From Haplomitrium mnioides (lineage: Eukaryota > Marchantiophyta > Haplomitriopsida > Calobryales): 35,056 nt of DNA. Each line of letters starts with the position of its first letter. Position 1 is the first letter of the stretch. The translations under genes and the position numbers were made by a program. The notes beneath the pieces were generated by a model that searched no databases, was not told where the DNA came from, and worked only from the letters and a program-made list of their open reading frames with translations. Location of the stretch: contig JBNGIS010020640.1 of the NCBI GenBank assembly GCA_049999725.1, positions 1 to 35,056 on the forward strand. Reading direction: 5' to 3'. Below, in pieces: positions 19,493 to 30,285 of this stretch.

Positions 19493-20720
19493 TGTGAAGC
19501 TACTTACTTTGCCAGTTTCTTCTCATGTGACTTTGATGTTGAGTGCATATTTAAGATGAAAGGGGAAAAAAAGTAAGATTGCACACATCAAAACCCAACA
19601 ATTCCTATAAAATATACGTAAAAGAAATACTCAATACAAAATCTCTAGCCCAATATCAAACTCTTTACACCATAAATCTCTTCAACACTCCCATGCTCTC
19701 CACCTTTTCTCACTCTCCACAAATCCTCACTCTATTGGAAACCTAAACTCAAGTGCTTGTCCTTTAATGAGTCTTCCTAGCAACTCCTCCAAGAGCTCTT
19801 CCGAGCGCTTCTCTAATGGTCTCTCCAAGAATGAACTCCCCGAGTGTGATTTTGAAAGTCTAAGCTCAAGCCACGTCAAGTCCCCTTCCTCTCTCTTCCC
19901 TCTCTTTATATACTAGTCTAACAAATTAGTACTAGTAAAACCTAGAGATTCTTTAACCCTAGGTACAAGCTAGCCTTTCAATTTTAAATTCTAAAGTATC
20001 TTCTAAAGTATCTACTAAAGTACCTTTGCCTTTTTCTCAAGAAGCTTCTCATTTGGAGCTTTCTTCAAAAGTAGTTCTAAAGTAACTTTAACTTTTTCCT
20101 ACTTTTTCAAAAAGAAGCTTCTCATTTGGAGCTTTCTTTGATCAAGTATCTAATCTAGTCATCTATTTCCTTTTATTTTATACTTTATATAAAAGCTACT
20201 TTTCATATTTCGAGATTCCCTCAATGAGCAAGTCAAAGATTAAAGTTCTTTTCTTTGACTTTTCTCCTCTTTAGGCTCTTCTAGAAGAATCTCTCTAAAA
20301 TTCTTCATACTAATCTAAATTGCCTTTATTGTACCTTATTGAAAATTTTGTAAAATAAGCTTTCTACTTTAGAAATAATATCTTCATTTTCTTCTATTTA
20401 ACTACTCTCTATGTTGACTTTTTTGTAGAGTCCTATTATACCTTTGACCAATTATAACTCCAGGTTTACAACATATTTCTCACTTCTATGAATTGTCACT
20501 AATGAAAATTGACATAATTCATTTACTTATGAAATTCCAGCTTCAATAGGATGCTCATAAGAACATAATTTACTTTATACATATTTTGCTAAAAAACTGA
20601 AAAAACCATGTTTCCTCCAATGTCGTTGAACTCCTCCATATCCTTCCTCCAAATACCCCAACTACCACGCCATGAATTTCAAACATAGAAGAATCCATGT
20701 ATCCGTCTCATGCTTGCACA
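19493..20720 (-). repeat. 3' LTR of element B (1228 bp)
   Basis: Begins TGTGAAGCTAC and ends TGCTTGCACA on the + strand. It is collinear with 26013-27241. Similarity is patchy: about 19920-20290 is almost identical, about 20300-20600 differs at roughly one site in five, and the last ~115 bases at roughly one in ten (counts by eye). A duplicated block, aagcttctcatttggagctt, occurs at about 20041 and 20112 in this copy and at matching places in the other. Confidence 0.9.
19904..19912 (-). promoter_or_regulatory. TATA box in the 3' LTR of B
   Basis: On the minus strand this reads TATATAAAG, a good plant TATA box. The 5' LTR has TATATAAG at the same place. Confidence 0.6.
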
Positions 20721-20734
20721 TTTTATCCTCTCTT
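20721..20734 (-). other. Polypurine tract of element B
   Basis: The minus strand reads AAGAGAGGATAAAA directly before the 3' LTR. It is the expected plus-strand priming site, slightly imperfect. Confidence 0.7.
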
Positions 20735-20829
20735 AAGATTTCACTCCAGCCTTAGAGTGACATCTTCCTTATGTGCATAAAATGGCTCTAACTTGTCATA
20801 GTTCACTCAATCCTAGGGCCTTCCATTTA

Positions 20830-22045
20830 GTTCTGACAAATCAAATGTGTAATTGGATTACAATTTCTGCACAACAAAAAGATCAAAGTACCTTGGTAGG
20901 AATTTCTTTTGCTTTCATTTGTATCAAATTGTATCAAACACCATGACCCAATCTCCTTGTCGAAACTCCATGGGCCTCCTTTTTCCCAATCGCTTGTCAT
21001 GGATCTTCTTTTTCTAGTCTTGTGCTTTTTGAATATTCGCTTCAGCCATTGCTCATGTTTCTTCTAACTCCATCAATTGTTGGCTACGAGTTTGTGTAGC
21101 TAGCTCCAAATTGTCTCCTTTATGTCTTTCCACCTTAGTGGTTCTAAAAGTAGGAAGATCAAAATCAATTGGCAAGATAGATTCCAAACTGTATGTGAAG
21201 CAAAAAGGTGTATACCCTGTTCAAGCTTTGCAAGTTGTCCGATACTCCTACAAAATTGCATATAGCCCCTTATCCCACGTATGCTTTGCTCCTTCCAAAT
21301 TTGCATCCTTTGCTAACATATGACATATGATAAAGTAAGTCCGCTCAGCCAATCCATTTGCATTTTACTTGTATAATGTGGTGATCAATTGCTTAATGGA
21401 AAAATGATTCAACATTGTTTGAGTAGCACAACCCACAAAAGGCAAACCTCGATCAGTTACGATCTCCAATGGACATCCAAATCGTGTAATGACCCACTCG
21501 TACAAAAACCTTCCTACTTCCTCCTCCATAGCTTTCTATAAAGGGCAAGCCTCCACCCGCTTGCTCTAGTAGTCAGTAGCTACCACCACATATAAATTAC
21601 CTCTTGGCGTAGGATTTAGTGGTCCAACAATATCAACTCCCCATTTTTCAAAAGAACCCAAAGGTGCAACCGGTTGCAAAGGAGAAGGATAAGTAGACTT
21701 CTTGGCAAATGTTTGACATACATCACATGTCTTGCAAAACTCCAAGCAATCTGTAAACATACCTTGCCAATGATACCTCCCATCTAAGATCTTGTACGCT
21801 GTCACCTTCCCCGCTAAAAGACCATCACACACTCCATCATGGAACTCGTGCATTAAATGTTGGCCTTCTCTCTTTCTCACTGCTCTTCGAAGAAGACCAT
21901 CAGAGCCTTGGTGAAACAAGATTTTCTCCACAATAGAGTATGGTCGACACTTACGTGCAAATGTAGCCTTGTTGCAATGCTTTAACCCCTCACGATATCT
22001 CCCTTCTAGCAAGTAATTGTAGACATCGTGGTATTCCTCTTGCAT
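20830..22045 (-). pseudogene. pol: Integrase of element B (broken)
   Basis: The N-terminal region is open from 22045 to 21566. It shows MHEFHDGVCDGLLAGK and then CKTCDVCQTF of the zinc-binding domain; the second His position is Leu. The core begins FEKWGVDIVGPLNP (first Asp) and is cut by TAG right after VVVATDY. Further on, in pieces, lie EIVTDRGLPFVG (second Asp) and NANGLAERT (Glu), so the three acidic residues survive although the frame does not. Several stops follow, some at expected Trp positions. The tail reaches about 20830, about 100 bases from the polypurine tract, leaving no room for a chromodomain. Confidence 0.85.
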
Positions 22046-22099
22046 GACATTTATATTGAAGAGGTTCTCATCGGGAAACTCCTCCTCAACCGCTTCATT

Positions 22100-22520
22100 A
22101 CCAAGTTCATCATAAGCTCATGATAACATATCAGCATTGAGATGCTTTCTCCATGGTTTATCTTCAATATTGTATTCAAATTCAGCCAACAATATTTTCC
22201 ACCTAGCAATTCTTCCCTCAACATTAGGCTTGTTGAAAATATATTTCAAGGCCTTGTGATCTGTCACAATGGTAAACTTTCATGCTAACAAATAATGACG
22301 AAATTTCTTAATCACATAAATCACAACCAAACCTTGTCTTTTAGTGACTGAGTAGTTCTTTTTGGTGGCGACAAGTCTTTTTGTCAATTTGCAAATGCAA
22401 TAGGATGATCATGTCCCTCCTTGTCTTTTTGACTCAAAGTGCATCCAAGAGCTATGTTTGAACCATCTGTATAAAATAAGAAAGACACTCTCCAGTTTGG
22501 TTTTACCAATACAGACGCGC
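22100..22520 (-). pseudogene. pol: RNase H of element B
   Basis: Seen on the minus strand in order: FLFYTDGSNIALGCTLSQ (first Asp), then after stops near 22380 IYVIKKFRHYLL, then VTDHKALKYIFNKP with the H-box Asp kept, and finally KPWRKHLNADMLS, the usual end of the domain, directly followed by a stop. The catalytic Glu position lies in a degenerate stretch. Identity is clear; the frame is not open. Confidence 0.82.
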
Positions 22521-23564
22521 TTGTCACAACCTTTTTCAAGCACTCAAAGGATACTTTGGCACCTTCATAGTTGAAAATCGAAGAGTACTCCACTGCTTTC
22601 TTCAAATAATAGCTCAAAGCCATTGCTTTGGTCGAAAAGTTGAAGATTAAATGACAATGATAGCCAACGATCCCTAAAAAAGACCTCAATTTGGTTATAT
22701 TGATTGGAAAAAGAAGAGCTTGAATCTTGAGTACCTTTTTTGGGTCCACCGCCACCCCAGCCTTTGAAACAATATGACCCAACAACACTCCTTGACAAAA
22801 CCCAAACTTACATTTCTCCGGATTCAACGAAGCTTTTGCTGCATCCAACCTTTGAAGCATTTTCTACATATGGTTGAAATGGTCTTTCTTACTTTCATAA
22901 ACACAAAAGTCATCGATGAAATCTCTTAAAAACTTTCCCAAGAAAGGCACAAAGATTTTGTTCATAAATCTTTGAAAAGTGGCTAGTGCATTACACAAAC
23001 CAAAAGGCATTACGCAAAAAGAAAAAGTATCCCAAGGACTAGTGAATGTGGTCAATCGTTGGTGCTCCACGGTGATAGGAATATGACTATACCCGCTACA
23101 TCCATCTCCAAATGACTACCATTCATGTCTCACAACTTCTTCAAGTATTTCATCAATGAAAGGAAGTGGATAATAATCCTTTTTGGTTACCGCATTTAAC
23201 TTTTTGTAGTCCAGACAAACGCAAAGCTTACCATTTTTCTTTTTCACCCCTCAATAGGACAAACTCACTCTGAATGTTCTGCCTCGTAGATGAACTCGAC
23301 CTCCTTTAATTTGCTTATTTCCTATTTGACAAACTCCGCTATTGGAGGATTCATACATTGTTGTTTTTGTTGAACCGGTTTTGTTGAACTCTCCAAGTCG
23401 AAGCTATATTCTTCAAACGTCACCAATTTTAGATCTTTATTCCCAAAAGCAAAAACACGGATGTACTTACGAAAGGTTTCTTCAAACTTTTGTTTCTCTT
23501 CACTAGTTATATCCTCTAAACAACATAGTATAGCAATCCGTCGCTCCACTTCTTCTGCTATCAA
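22521..23564 (-). pseudogene. pol: Reverse transcriptase of element B (broken)
   Basis: The 5' part is open from 23564 to 23322 and ends at MNPPIAEFVK, the start of the RT fingers. After a heavily mutated stretch (23321-23071), 23070-22864 gives FSFCVMPFGLCNALATFQRF and the intact polymerase motif DFIDDFCVYES. The thumb follows (PEKCKFG, LLGHIVSKAGV, LRSFLGIVGYH) in the 22860-22384 open stretch. Unlike element A, the F-I-D-D Asp pair is present, but stops between the blocks rule out a working enzyme. Confidence 0.88.
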
Positions 23565-23579
23565 GGTATGTTTCGAAAC

Positions 23580-24560
23580 TCAAAAATCTTCTCCCATCAC
23601 CCTTGGCATGACCTGTATAGCGCACATTCTTGGCGAGTCAAGTTCTTCATCCAATGAGTCTTCCATATCTGTATCCACTGCAGAAATATCACTAGCGTAC
23701 TCTTCATCTTCAGATAAGTACTTTGTAGTTTCTTGTTTTGAATCGCTTGTTTCTTCACCACCTCCATCCACATGGACTCTTACTCGATTCGTTTTGGGTC
23801 CAATTGTGATGTGGATCTTATGCCAATTGTCAATGGTCCTCACACCTCGCAACCACGATCTTCCTAATAGCATGTCGTAACTAGCTTCTTTCAAAACTTG
23901 AAAACACAAAGAGATTGAAATACCCATTACCGTAATAGGTACTTTGTCAAACACCCCAAGTGGTTGCACTCTTGATTTGTTTGCCATGCCAACTGTAAAG
24001 CCTGAAGGTCTCGTGAGTTTTAAGCCCAACTTCTTTATCAATTCTTCAGACATAGCATTTACGACTGAACCTCCATTCAACAACACTTTTGAAACAACAT
24101 GCCTTTTGTATATGACATCAATTTTGGGGGCTCTTGCACATACCTCTGTATCCATCACACTAACGTAACAATTGTTAGCCACAACCTTATTCTTTCTTGG
24201 TTGTCGTTTGGTGCTTAATCCTCCCCGTAGCTCTCTCCTTAGTGTCGGGTTCATCGCTACTAGTTGTCCCATTGTGATATTGGCTTGTAAATTTCCAATG
24301 TCTTCAACCACGTTGTATTTCTTTTGATGTTTGGAAATGGAGAAGTCTTCCATTCCTAATCTTTTTCTTGACTTCCTTGGACTTTTAGTCATGTCCACAT
24401 CATGATGCCATTCTTGACTTGGCGATGGTTCTGATCCTACAGTATCTTTGACTATTCGTGCTCGTTTTCTCTCATGAGCCATCAGGTCCACACTTTGATC
24501 TATTGAACTCCCTCCCATCTCACAGTGGGGAATCTTTTCAACATCGATTGAAGCGACCAC
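23580..24560 (-). pseudogene. pol: Gag tail and aspartic protease of element B
   Basis: The longest open frame in the window (326 codons). The first third is basic and charged and continues the gag tail. The protease follows: VLLNGGSVVNAM, where the expected catalytic Asp is Asn (codon 24075-24077), then VGMANKSRVQPLG and the second landmark MLLGRSWLRGVRTIDNW. The C-terminal third is acidic (EDEEYASDISAVDTDMED). The frame is long, but loss of the catalytic Asp makes the protease inactive. Confidence 0.85.
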
Positions 24561-25700
24561 CCGCTCATGAGTTGGAGACGCACCTCCACGTCCGCCAATT
24601 CTATTTGCACCATTGACTCGATTTGGGCAATTTCTAAGGGAATGTGCCCCGCCATAGCCAAAACAAGTTATGCTCTCTATATTTCCTTGTCGTAGTGGCC
24701 CTCCTCCATTAGATTGAGGCCGATTTTCATGCCTTCTCGCAAAAGCCTGTACAAGATTTAAACTTAGCTTTTCTAGCTATTCCGTTAGTGTTAGCACATT
24801 GTTTATAGGTGGATTTGGCACTTGGAGCGAAGGAGCCACTACCGTTGTTGTTTGTGATGCACTTACTTACGGTATTGGCACTACAATGGCCTTCTTCTCC
24901 AGCTCATTCTCCAAGCTCTCCTCCATCCTCAATGCGATGCCAAATGACTCCACTCGCGTTATTGGCCTTCATGTTTGACTTTTGCTCGTATTTCCGGTTT
25001 CAACCCCAAAATGAAGTACTTCGCCAATATGGCTGTAATCCCCACTATTAAAGATTGCACATCTTCACCACTCTTCCTCAACACATTTCAAAATTGTGTT
25101 TCTAAGTAGTCTACCCTCTAAGCATATTTTCGCACTTTTTCACTCTCTTCTTGTTTCAAGTGCATTACCTCTTGAAGCAGCTTTTCATAGTTCTCCGTGA
25201 GGAGAAATTCTTCTATTAACGCTTTTGTTAAACGTGTCTATGATTGGATGGTTTCGACTTTTTGTTCTTTGTACCATCGTAGAGCTTCTCATTCCAAGAA
25301 TTTGGGTAATAATACTAGACAATCGTTGGGTTGTTTCTCACCATTCCCAATGCATGCACGTTTGAAATCTTGCAAACAGTCCTCCACATTCTCATCTTCA
25401 TTCCCATTGAAGACTGGAGTCTTTCCCATTTCTAAATGGAAGCGTGCTCCTTCACTGCAATTCGTCTTTCCACCACACCTACCCCAAATGTCACAACTAC
25501 CACAACACAAAATATGTACTTTACAAATTGCTTGAATTAGAATAGGAAAAACAAATGGGTTGGGATCCGTCCAAATTTTCTCCATTTGTTCTACCCCAAA
25601 TTGTTCAACCAATCATTGGCGCATATGGATCTTGGCCACAATAAAGACACATACGACGATGATCATTCTTCAATGATCCATTGAGGCCGTTGAGAACTCT
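24561..25700 (-). pseudogene. gag: Gag of element B (broken)
   Basis: The capsid region starts in the open stretch 25612-25289: FHLEMGKTPVFNGNEDENVE and DFKRACIGNGEK, then, after a stop at about 25289, EALRWYKEQKVETIQS and RLTKALIEEFL, typical of the retrotransposon gag fold. A knuckle-like CFGYGGAHSLRNC near 24650 keeps the outer Cys and His but has Tyr for the second Cys and one residue missing. Stops are frequent. It would have formed the particle shell and bound RNA. Confidence 0.8.
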
Positions 25701-25989
25701 TTCCTTGATGCAATAGAAGGATCATTCATGCTCTTATATCCATACCCACTCCGTTGAAGAGTACAAACGTTGATACAATGGTGTGGCCAAAGAGGCAAAG
25801 TCAATTATCAAGAACAAGTAGTAGCTCACCAAGTTGATGAATCGTTTTAACTCACAATTGTTGCATAGTTGCGGTAAATTGTTAATTATTCATACAATTT
25901 CAGAGATCCGTAGCCACTTTCCTTTCACGTCTTCACTTGACATTCAAAACTCCAACTCGTTCACCCCCTTCTTTCCCTCTCATGGATGA

Positions 25990-26008
25990 GGTCTCGACAA
26001 CGGAACCA
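25990..26008 (-). other. Primer-binding site of element B (tRNA-Glu type)
   Basis: Four bases inside the 5' LTR the minus strand reads TGGTTCCGTTGTCGAGACC. The complement of the 3' end of plant tRNA-Glu is TGGTTCCGTTGCCGGGAC, so the first 18 bases differ at two places, both transitions. Position next to the LTR and the leading TGG are as expected. Confidence 0.75.
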
Positions 26009-26012
26009 AAAA

Positions 26013-27241
26013 TGTGAAGCTACTTTCTTCGCCGATTTCTCTTCATGTAAATTTGATGTTGAGTGCATATTTAAGATGAAAGGGGAAAAAAAGTAAGATT
26101 GCACACATCAAAACCCAACAATTCCCATAAAATATACATAAAAGAAATACTCAATACAAAATCTCTTGACCAATATCAAACTCATTACTCTATAAATCTC
26201 TTTAACACTCCCATGCTCTCCACCTTTTCTCACTCTCCACAAATCCTCACTCTATTGGAATCCCAAACTCAAGTGCTTGTCCTCCAATGAGTCTTCTTAG
26301 CAACTCCTCCAAGAGCTCCTCCGAGCGCTTCTCCAATGGTCTCTCCAAGAATGAACTCCCCGAGTGTGATTTTGAAAGTCTAAGCTCAAGCCACTCCAAG
26401 TCCCCTTCCTCTCTCTTCCCTCTTCTTATATACTTATCTAACAAATTAGTACTAGTAAAACCTAGAGATTCTTTAACCCTAGGTACAAGCTAGCCTTTCA
26501 ATTTTAAATTCTAAAGTATCTCCTAAAGTATCTACTAAAGTACCTTTGCCTTTTTCTCAAGAAGCTTCTCATTTGGAGCTTTCTTCAAAAGTAGTTCTAA
26601 AGTAACTTTAACTTTTTCCTACTTTTTCAAAAAGAAGCTTCTCATTTGGAGCTTTCTTTGATCAAGTATCTGATCTAGTCATCTATTTCCTTTTATTTTA
26701 TACTTAATACAAAAGCTACTTTTCATATTTTGAGATTCCTTCAATGAGCAAGTCAAAGATTAAAGTTCTTTTCTTTGACTTTTCTCCTCTTTAGGCTCTT
26801 CTAGAAGAATCTCTCTAGAATCCTTCACACTAATCCAAATTTCATGTACTATAACTTGTTGGAAAGCTTATAATATAAGCTTTTTAATTATGAAATAATA
26901 TTTAAATTTTCTTTTATTTAACTACTCTCTATTTTGACTTTTCTGTGGAGTCCTATTTTACCTTTGATCGGTTATAACTCCTGATTTGCAATATATGTTT
27001 CACTTCTGTATTTTGTCATTAATGAAAATTGATATAATTCATTTACTTATGAAATTCCAGCTCCAACACACATCTAATAAGAACATAATTTACTCTATAT
27101 AGATTTTGCTAAAAAACAAAAAAAAACCATGTTTCTTTCAATGTCATTGAACTCCTCCATATCCTTCCTCCAAATACCCCAACTACTATGCCATGAATTT
27201 CAAACATAGAAGAAGCCATGTATTCGCCTCATGCCTTCACA
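26013..27241 (-). repeat. 5' LTR of element B (1229 bp)
   Basis: Starts TGTGAAGCTAC and ends GCCTTCACA on the + strand, with 7-base inverted ends TGTGAAG/CTTCACA. It is followed inward by the tRNA-Glu primer site and outward, at 27242, directly by coding sequence of element C. Confidence 0.9.
26424..26431 (-). promoter_or_regulatory. TATA box in the 5' LTR of B
   Basis: The minus strand reads TATATAAG, matching TATATAAAG in the other LTR. It would set transcription start some 30 bases further along the minus strand, giving a U3 of about 0.8 kb. Confidence 0.6.
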
Positions 27242-28330
27242 GAACAGAGTGGAGAAATGAGGTGAGAGTAGTGCGTGAATTGCAACACAAACAGGTGATT
27301 GTCCAGAAGGGACAAAAATTCCATATTGGCTTTGATTTACGTGAAACCACCAAGCGAGCATTAACCCACCTCCTTAATAATTTCAGCGATGCCTTTGCGT
27401 GCAACTATGTATACTTGAAAGAAGTCCCCAAGGAATTGGGAGAACATCGGATTGACCTTGAACCCTCAGCGATCATAGTAAGACAACGCCAATACAGGAT
27501 GAACCTCCGATTCTCCTTGATAGTAAAGGAGGAAATTGATAAATTGCTGGAAGCAGATTTCATTTACCCAATTCTGAATAGTGAGTGGGTGTCTCCTCTG
27601 GTAGTTGTGCCAAAGAAACTTGGACAAGATGGAGAATGAAAAATCAGGGTGTGTAAGCATTTCTGAAAACAAAATGATGCAACCAAGAAGGATCACTACT
27701 ATTTACCCTTCACAAATGGGGTGTTGGATTTGGTTGTGGGGCAAGAGGTGTACAACTTCTTGGATGGATATTCAAGGTACAATCGGATCTAGATTCGGGA
27801 GGAGGACCAATTAAAGATGGCATTCACCATGGAATGGGAGGTGTTTCCCTTCTGAAGATTGCCTTTTGGACTCTGCAATGCACCTGGAACCTTTCAGCGG
27901 ATGATGATAAACATCTTCCATGACTACTTGAGGAAATTTCTAGAAATATTCATCGATGACGTTGTGGTGCACGAAAAGATTTGCAACCATGAGCAGGATG
28001 TGAGGCTCACTCTCCAATGTTGCCTAAAAACAGGGCTACGTTTGCATCCAAGGAAGTGCTTCTTTGGAGTGATAGAGGGAATTTCCCTTAAGTGAAGAAT
28101 TTCTAGTCGAGGCATTGAAATAATTCAGGGAAAAGTCGGAATCTAGATGAGGGTGGCATTCCCCACCAACCTGAAGGAGGTGCAAGGCTTTCTTGGGTGT
28201 GTGGGCTACTACCGCAGATTCATCAATCACTTTGCCTTAGTGGCCTTGTCTCTCACAAAGATGACAAAGGGGGGCAGTACCTTTGAGGCCACCTCCGAGA
28301 GACTGGCAAGCTTCTATGAGCTGAAAAAAC
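27242..28330 (+). pseudogene. pol: Reverse transcriptase of element C (broken)
   Basis: The first part is open to 27639: QYRMNLRFSLIVKEEIDKLL, then SEWVSPLVVVPKK, ending GQDGE before a TGA. Then come NFLDGYSRYN, an in-frame TAG (27790-27792), EEDQLKMAF, a TGA (27853-27855) before RLPFGLCNAPGTFQRMM, and the intact polymerase motif EIFIDDVVVHEK. The thumb follows (KEVQGFLGCVGYYRRFI). The frame that appears to extend left of 27242 into the LTR of B is accidental. Two of these stops fall on the same codons as stops in element A. Confidence 0.9.
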
Positions 28331-28780
28331 AACTTGCAAGTGCCCCCATACTCATGCCCTCTAGTTGGGGAATGGAATTCCATCTCATGATCGATGTGTC
28401 AGGCTTCTGTATAGGGGCAGTATTAAGCCAGGTAGATCAGAAGGGCAGGGACCATCCCATTTACTTTGACAGTAGGTTGTTGGCCCCTACTGAGAAAAAT
28501 TACTCTACCACCGATCGGGAGGCCTTGGGGATCATCTATGCATTGAAGTAATTCAGGCATTACCTCCTCCATTATAAGGTGATCTTTCACATTGATCACA
28601 ATGCTATGAAGTACCTAGTGAATAAGCCTGATGTTACAAGTAGGATTGTAAGGTGGGTGCATGGTTCTCCTACAGGAGTATGATTTTGAAGTACCGATCA
28701 AACCATGAAAAAATCACAGCAATGTTGATTTCTTCTCCCATGTGGCCAAACCGATCAACAAGGCGGAGGTGAATGACATC
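28331..28780 (+). pseudogene. pol: RNase H of element C
   Basis: Open to 28551: MEFHLMIDVSGFCIGAVLSQ (first Asp) and TDREALGIIYALK (Glu), then TAA at the codon after ALK, where element A has Lys. It goes on with FRHYLLHYKVIFHIDHNAMK, which keeps the H-box Asp lost in A. Past about 28680 frame shifts degrade the tether region. Confidence 0.86.
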
Positions 28781-28879
28781 TTTCAAGATGAGGATCTGTT
28801 CTACGTCAAAATACGGAAGCCAATGAATTATGCCAACATCATTGAATTCCTTCTAACAGCATAGATTCTGAAGGGCCGC

Positions 28880-30108
28880 AGCAGAGAGGAGGCGGTAGTG
28901 TTTCTATGAAAGATGAACCATGTCTCATGGTGAAGAGAGTACTGCATAAGCAGGGTCCTGACAGCATGATTAGAAGATGCTTAGAACAAGACCAAGCCAC
29001 ATTTGTAATGCGGGCTTTGCACGGAGAGGAAGTGGGGGGCAACTTCACAGCGGATGCCACAATCAAAAAAGTGTTGAATGTAGGGTACTTATGGCCAACT
29101 CTGCACAAGGATGTGCACTTTTGTGTGAAGAGATGCGATGTCTATCAGAGGACGGGGAAACCATCGGCCAACCTGCATCACCCGTTGGTTCCAATCATCC
29201 CGCTAGCACTATTTGAGAAATGGGGCATCGATTTTATCGGGCCAATTGCACCATCAACCCAACAGAGAAATAGGTGAATTCTACTAGCCATTGATTACGC
29301 CACCAAGTAGGTTGAGGCTAGAGCCACCTAGAAGGATGATGCAAAAATAGTGGCAGCCTTTCTGTACGAACAGATGTTTTGCAGATTTGGGCCACCACTA
29401 GAGTTGGTTAGTGACCAGGGCATACATTTCATCAATCAAGTGATCCAGGATTTGACATCGAGGTACCTAATCAAGCACCTCCACACCACAGCTTACCATC
29501 CGAAGGCAAACCGGTTGATAGAGAGGGCGAACGGGATCATGGGTTCTAGCCTAAGTAAGACGGTGGCAGCAGGCAAGGCTGATTGGGATCTCAAGCTACT
29601 GACAACGACACACGCTTATAACTTGGCCTACAAGACCACCACCAGTCACTGTCCTTACTTCTTGGTCTTCGGAAAACACACACTAGTACCAGTGGAGTAC
29701 AAAGTACCAACCAGAAGACTTTTGGAGGAAGAGAGAATGGCGGAAGAATAGAGCAGAATGGAAAGGCTCTATCAGCTGGAAGAATTGGAAGAGGCAAGGG
29801 AGCAAGCTCAAGGGTGATTGGAACACCACTAGAAATTGCAGAAGAAGCAACACGATAAGAGACTAAAGCCGACAGACATTTGTGAGGGAGACCTGGTGCT
29901 GTTGTACGACAGCCGATTCATACATTTTTTGGAAAAGTTGCACACAAGGTTGATGGGACCCTTTGTTCTATGGAAGCTGCATCAAAACGGATCTGCCGAG
30001 CTAGAAACCTTAGAGTGGGAATGGTTTGGAAAAAAGGTACAATACGATAGCCTCATGAGATATGTTGACATGGAGGAGGAAGGAGGGGGTCCAAAGTCCA
30101 CCCGCTAA
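28880..30108 (+). pseudogene. pol: Integrase of element C (broken)
   Basis: The zinc-binding region is open from 28906 to 29277: MRALHGEEVGGNFTADATI, then CVKRCDVYQRTGK. The HHCC pattern has lost its second His (Asn) and its last Cys (Tyr). The core keeps the Asp in WGIDFIG, the Asp in LVSDQGIHF and the Glu in LIERANG. Stops lie after QQRNR, at 29308-29310 (same codon as in A) and at 29329-29331, where A has CAG for Gln. The C-terminal part is open 29836-30108 (KLHTRLMGPFVLWKLHQNG) and ends with EEEGGGPKSTR; no chromodomain follows. Confidence 0.9.
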
Positions 30109-30270
30109 GGAAGTTCGTATACGAGTTTGGCGGGGGTGGGTGTGTGAGTATGTTGAGAGGTTGTAATTTGAATTCAGAAAGTTTACATCTAGGTTGACCA
30201 CAATCACAGCGAATAAAGCAACCCAATGAGCGGAAACGAAAGGCAGGTGTTCGCGGGGACGCTTCACACT

Positions 30271-30285
30271 GAAAAGGGGGAGTTT
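30271..30285 (+). other. Polypurine tract of element C
   Basis: GAAAAGGGGGAGTTT directly before the LTR start TGTTAGCC. It matches the tract of A in position and sequence. Confidence 0.8.

Larger units (their letters stand above)
19493..27241 (-). mobile_element. Element B: complete but decayed Ty3/gypsy LTR retrotransposon
   Basis: A 7.75-kb element in minus orientation, with LTRs at 26013-27241 (5') and 19493-20720 (3'), a primer-binding site, a polypurine tract and gag, protease, RT, RNase H and integrase in the order of Ty3/gypsy. It is a different family from A and C: shorter, AT-richer LTRs, different termini and only distantly similar proteins. Flanking bases are cgatc on the left and gaaca on the right, so no target duplication is present. 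All genes carry stops. Confidence 0.9.

Noticed and set aside
27193-27241. A real protein start for element C's first open frame at 27193
   Set aside because: These bases are the end of element B's LTR; the frame continues into C only by chance.
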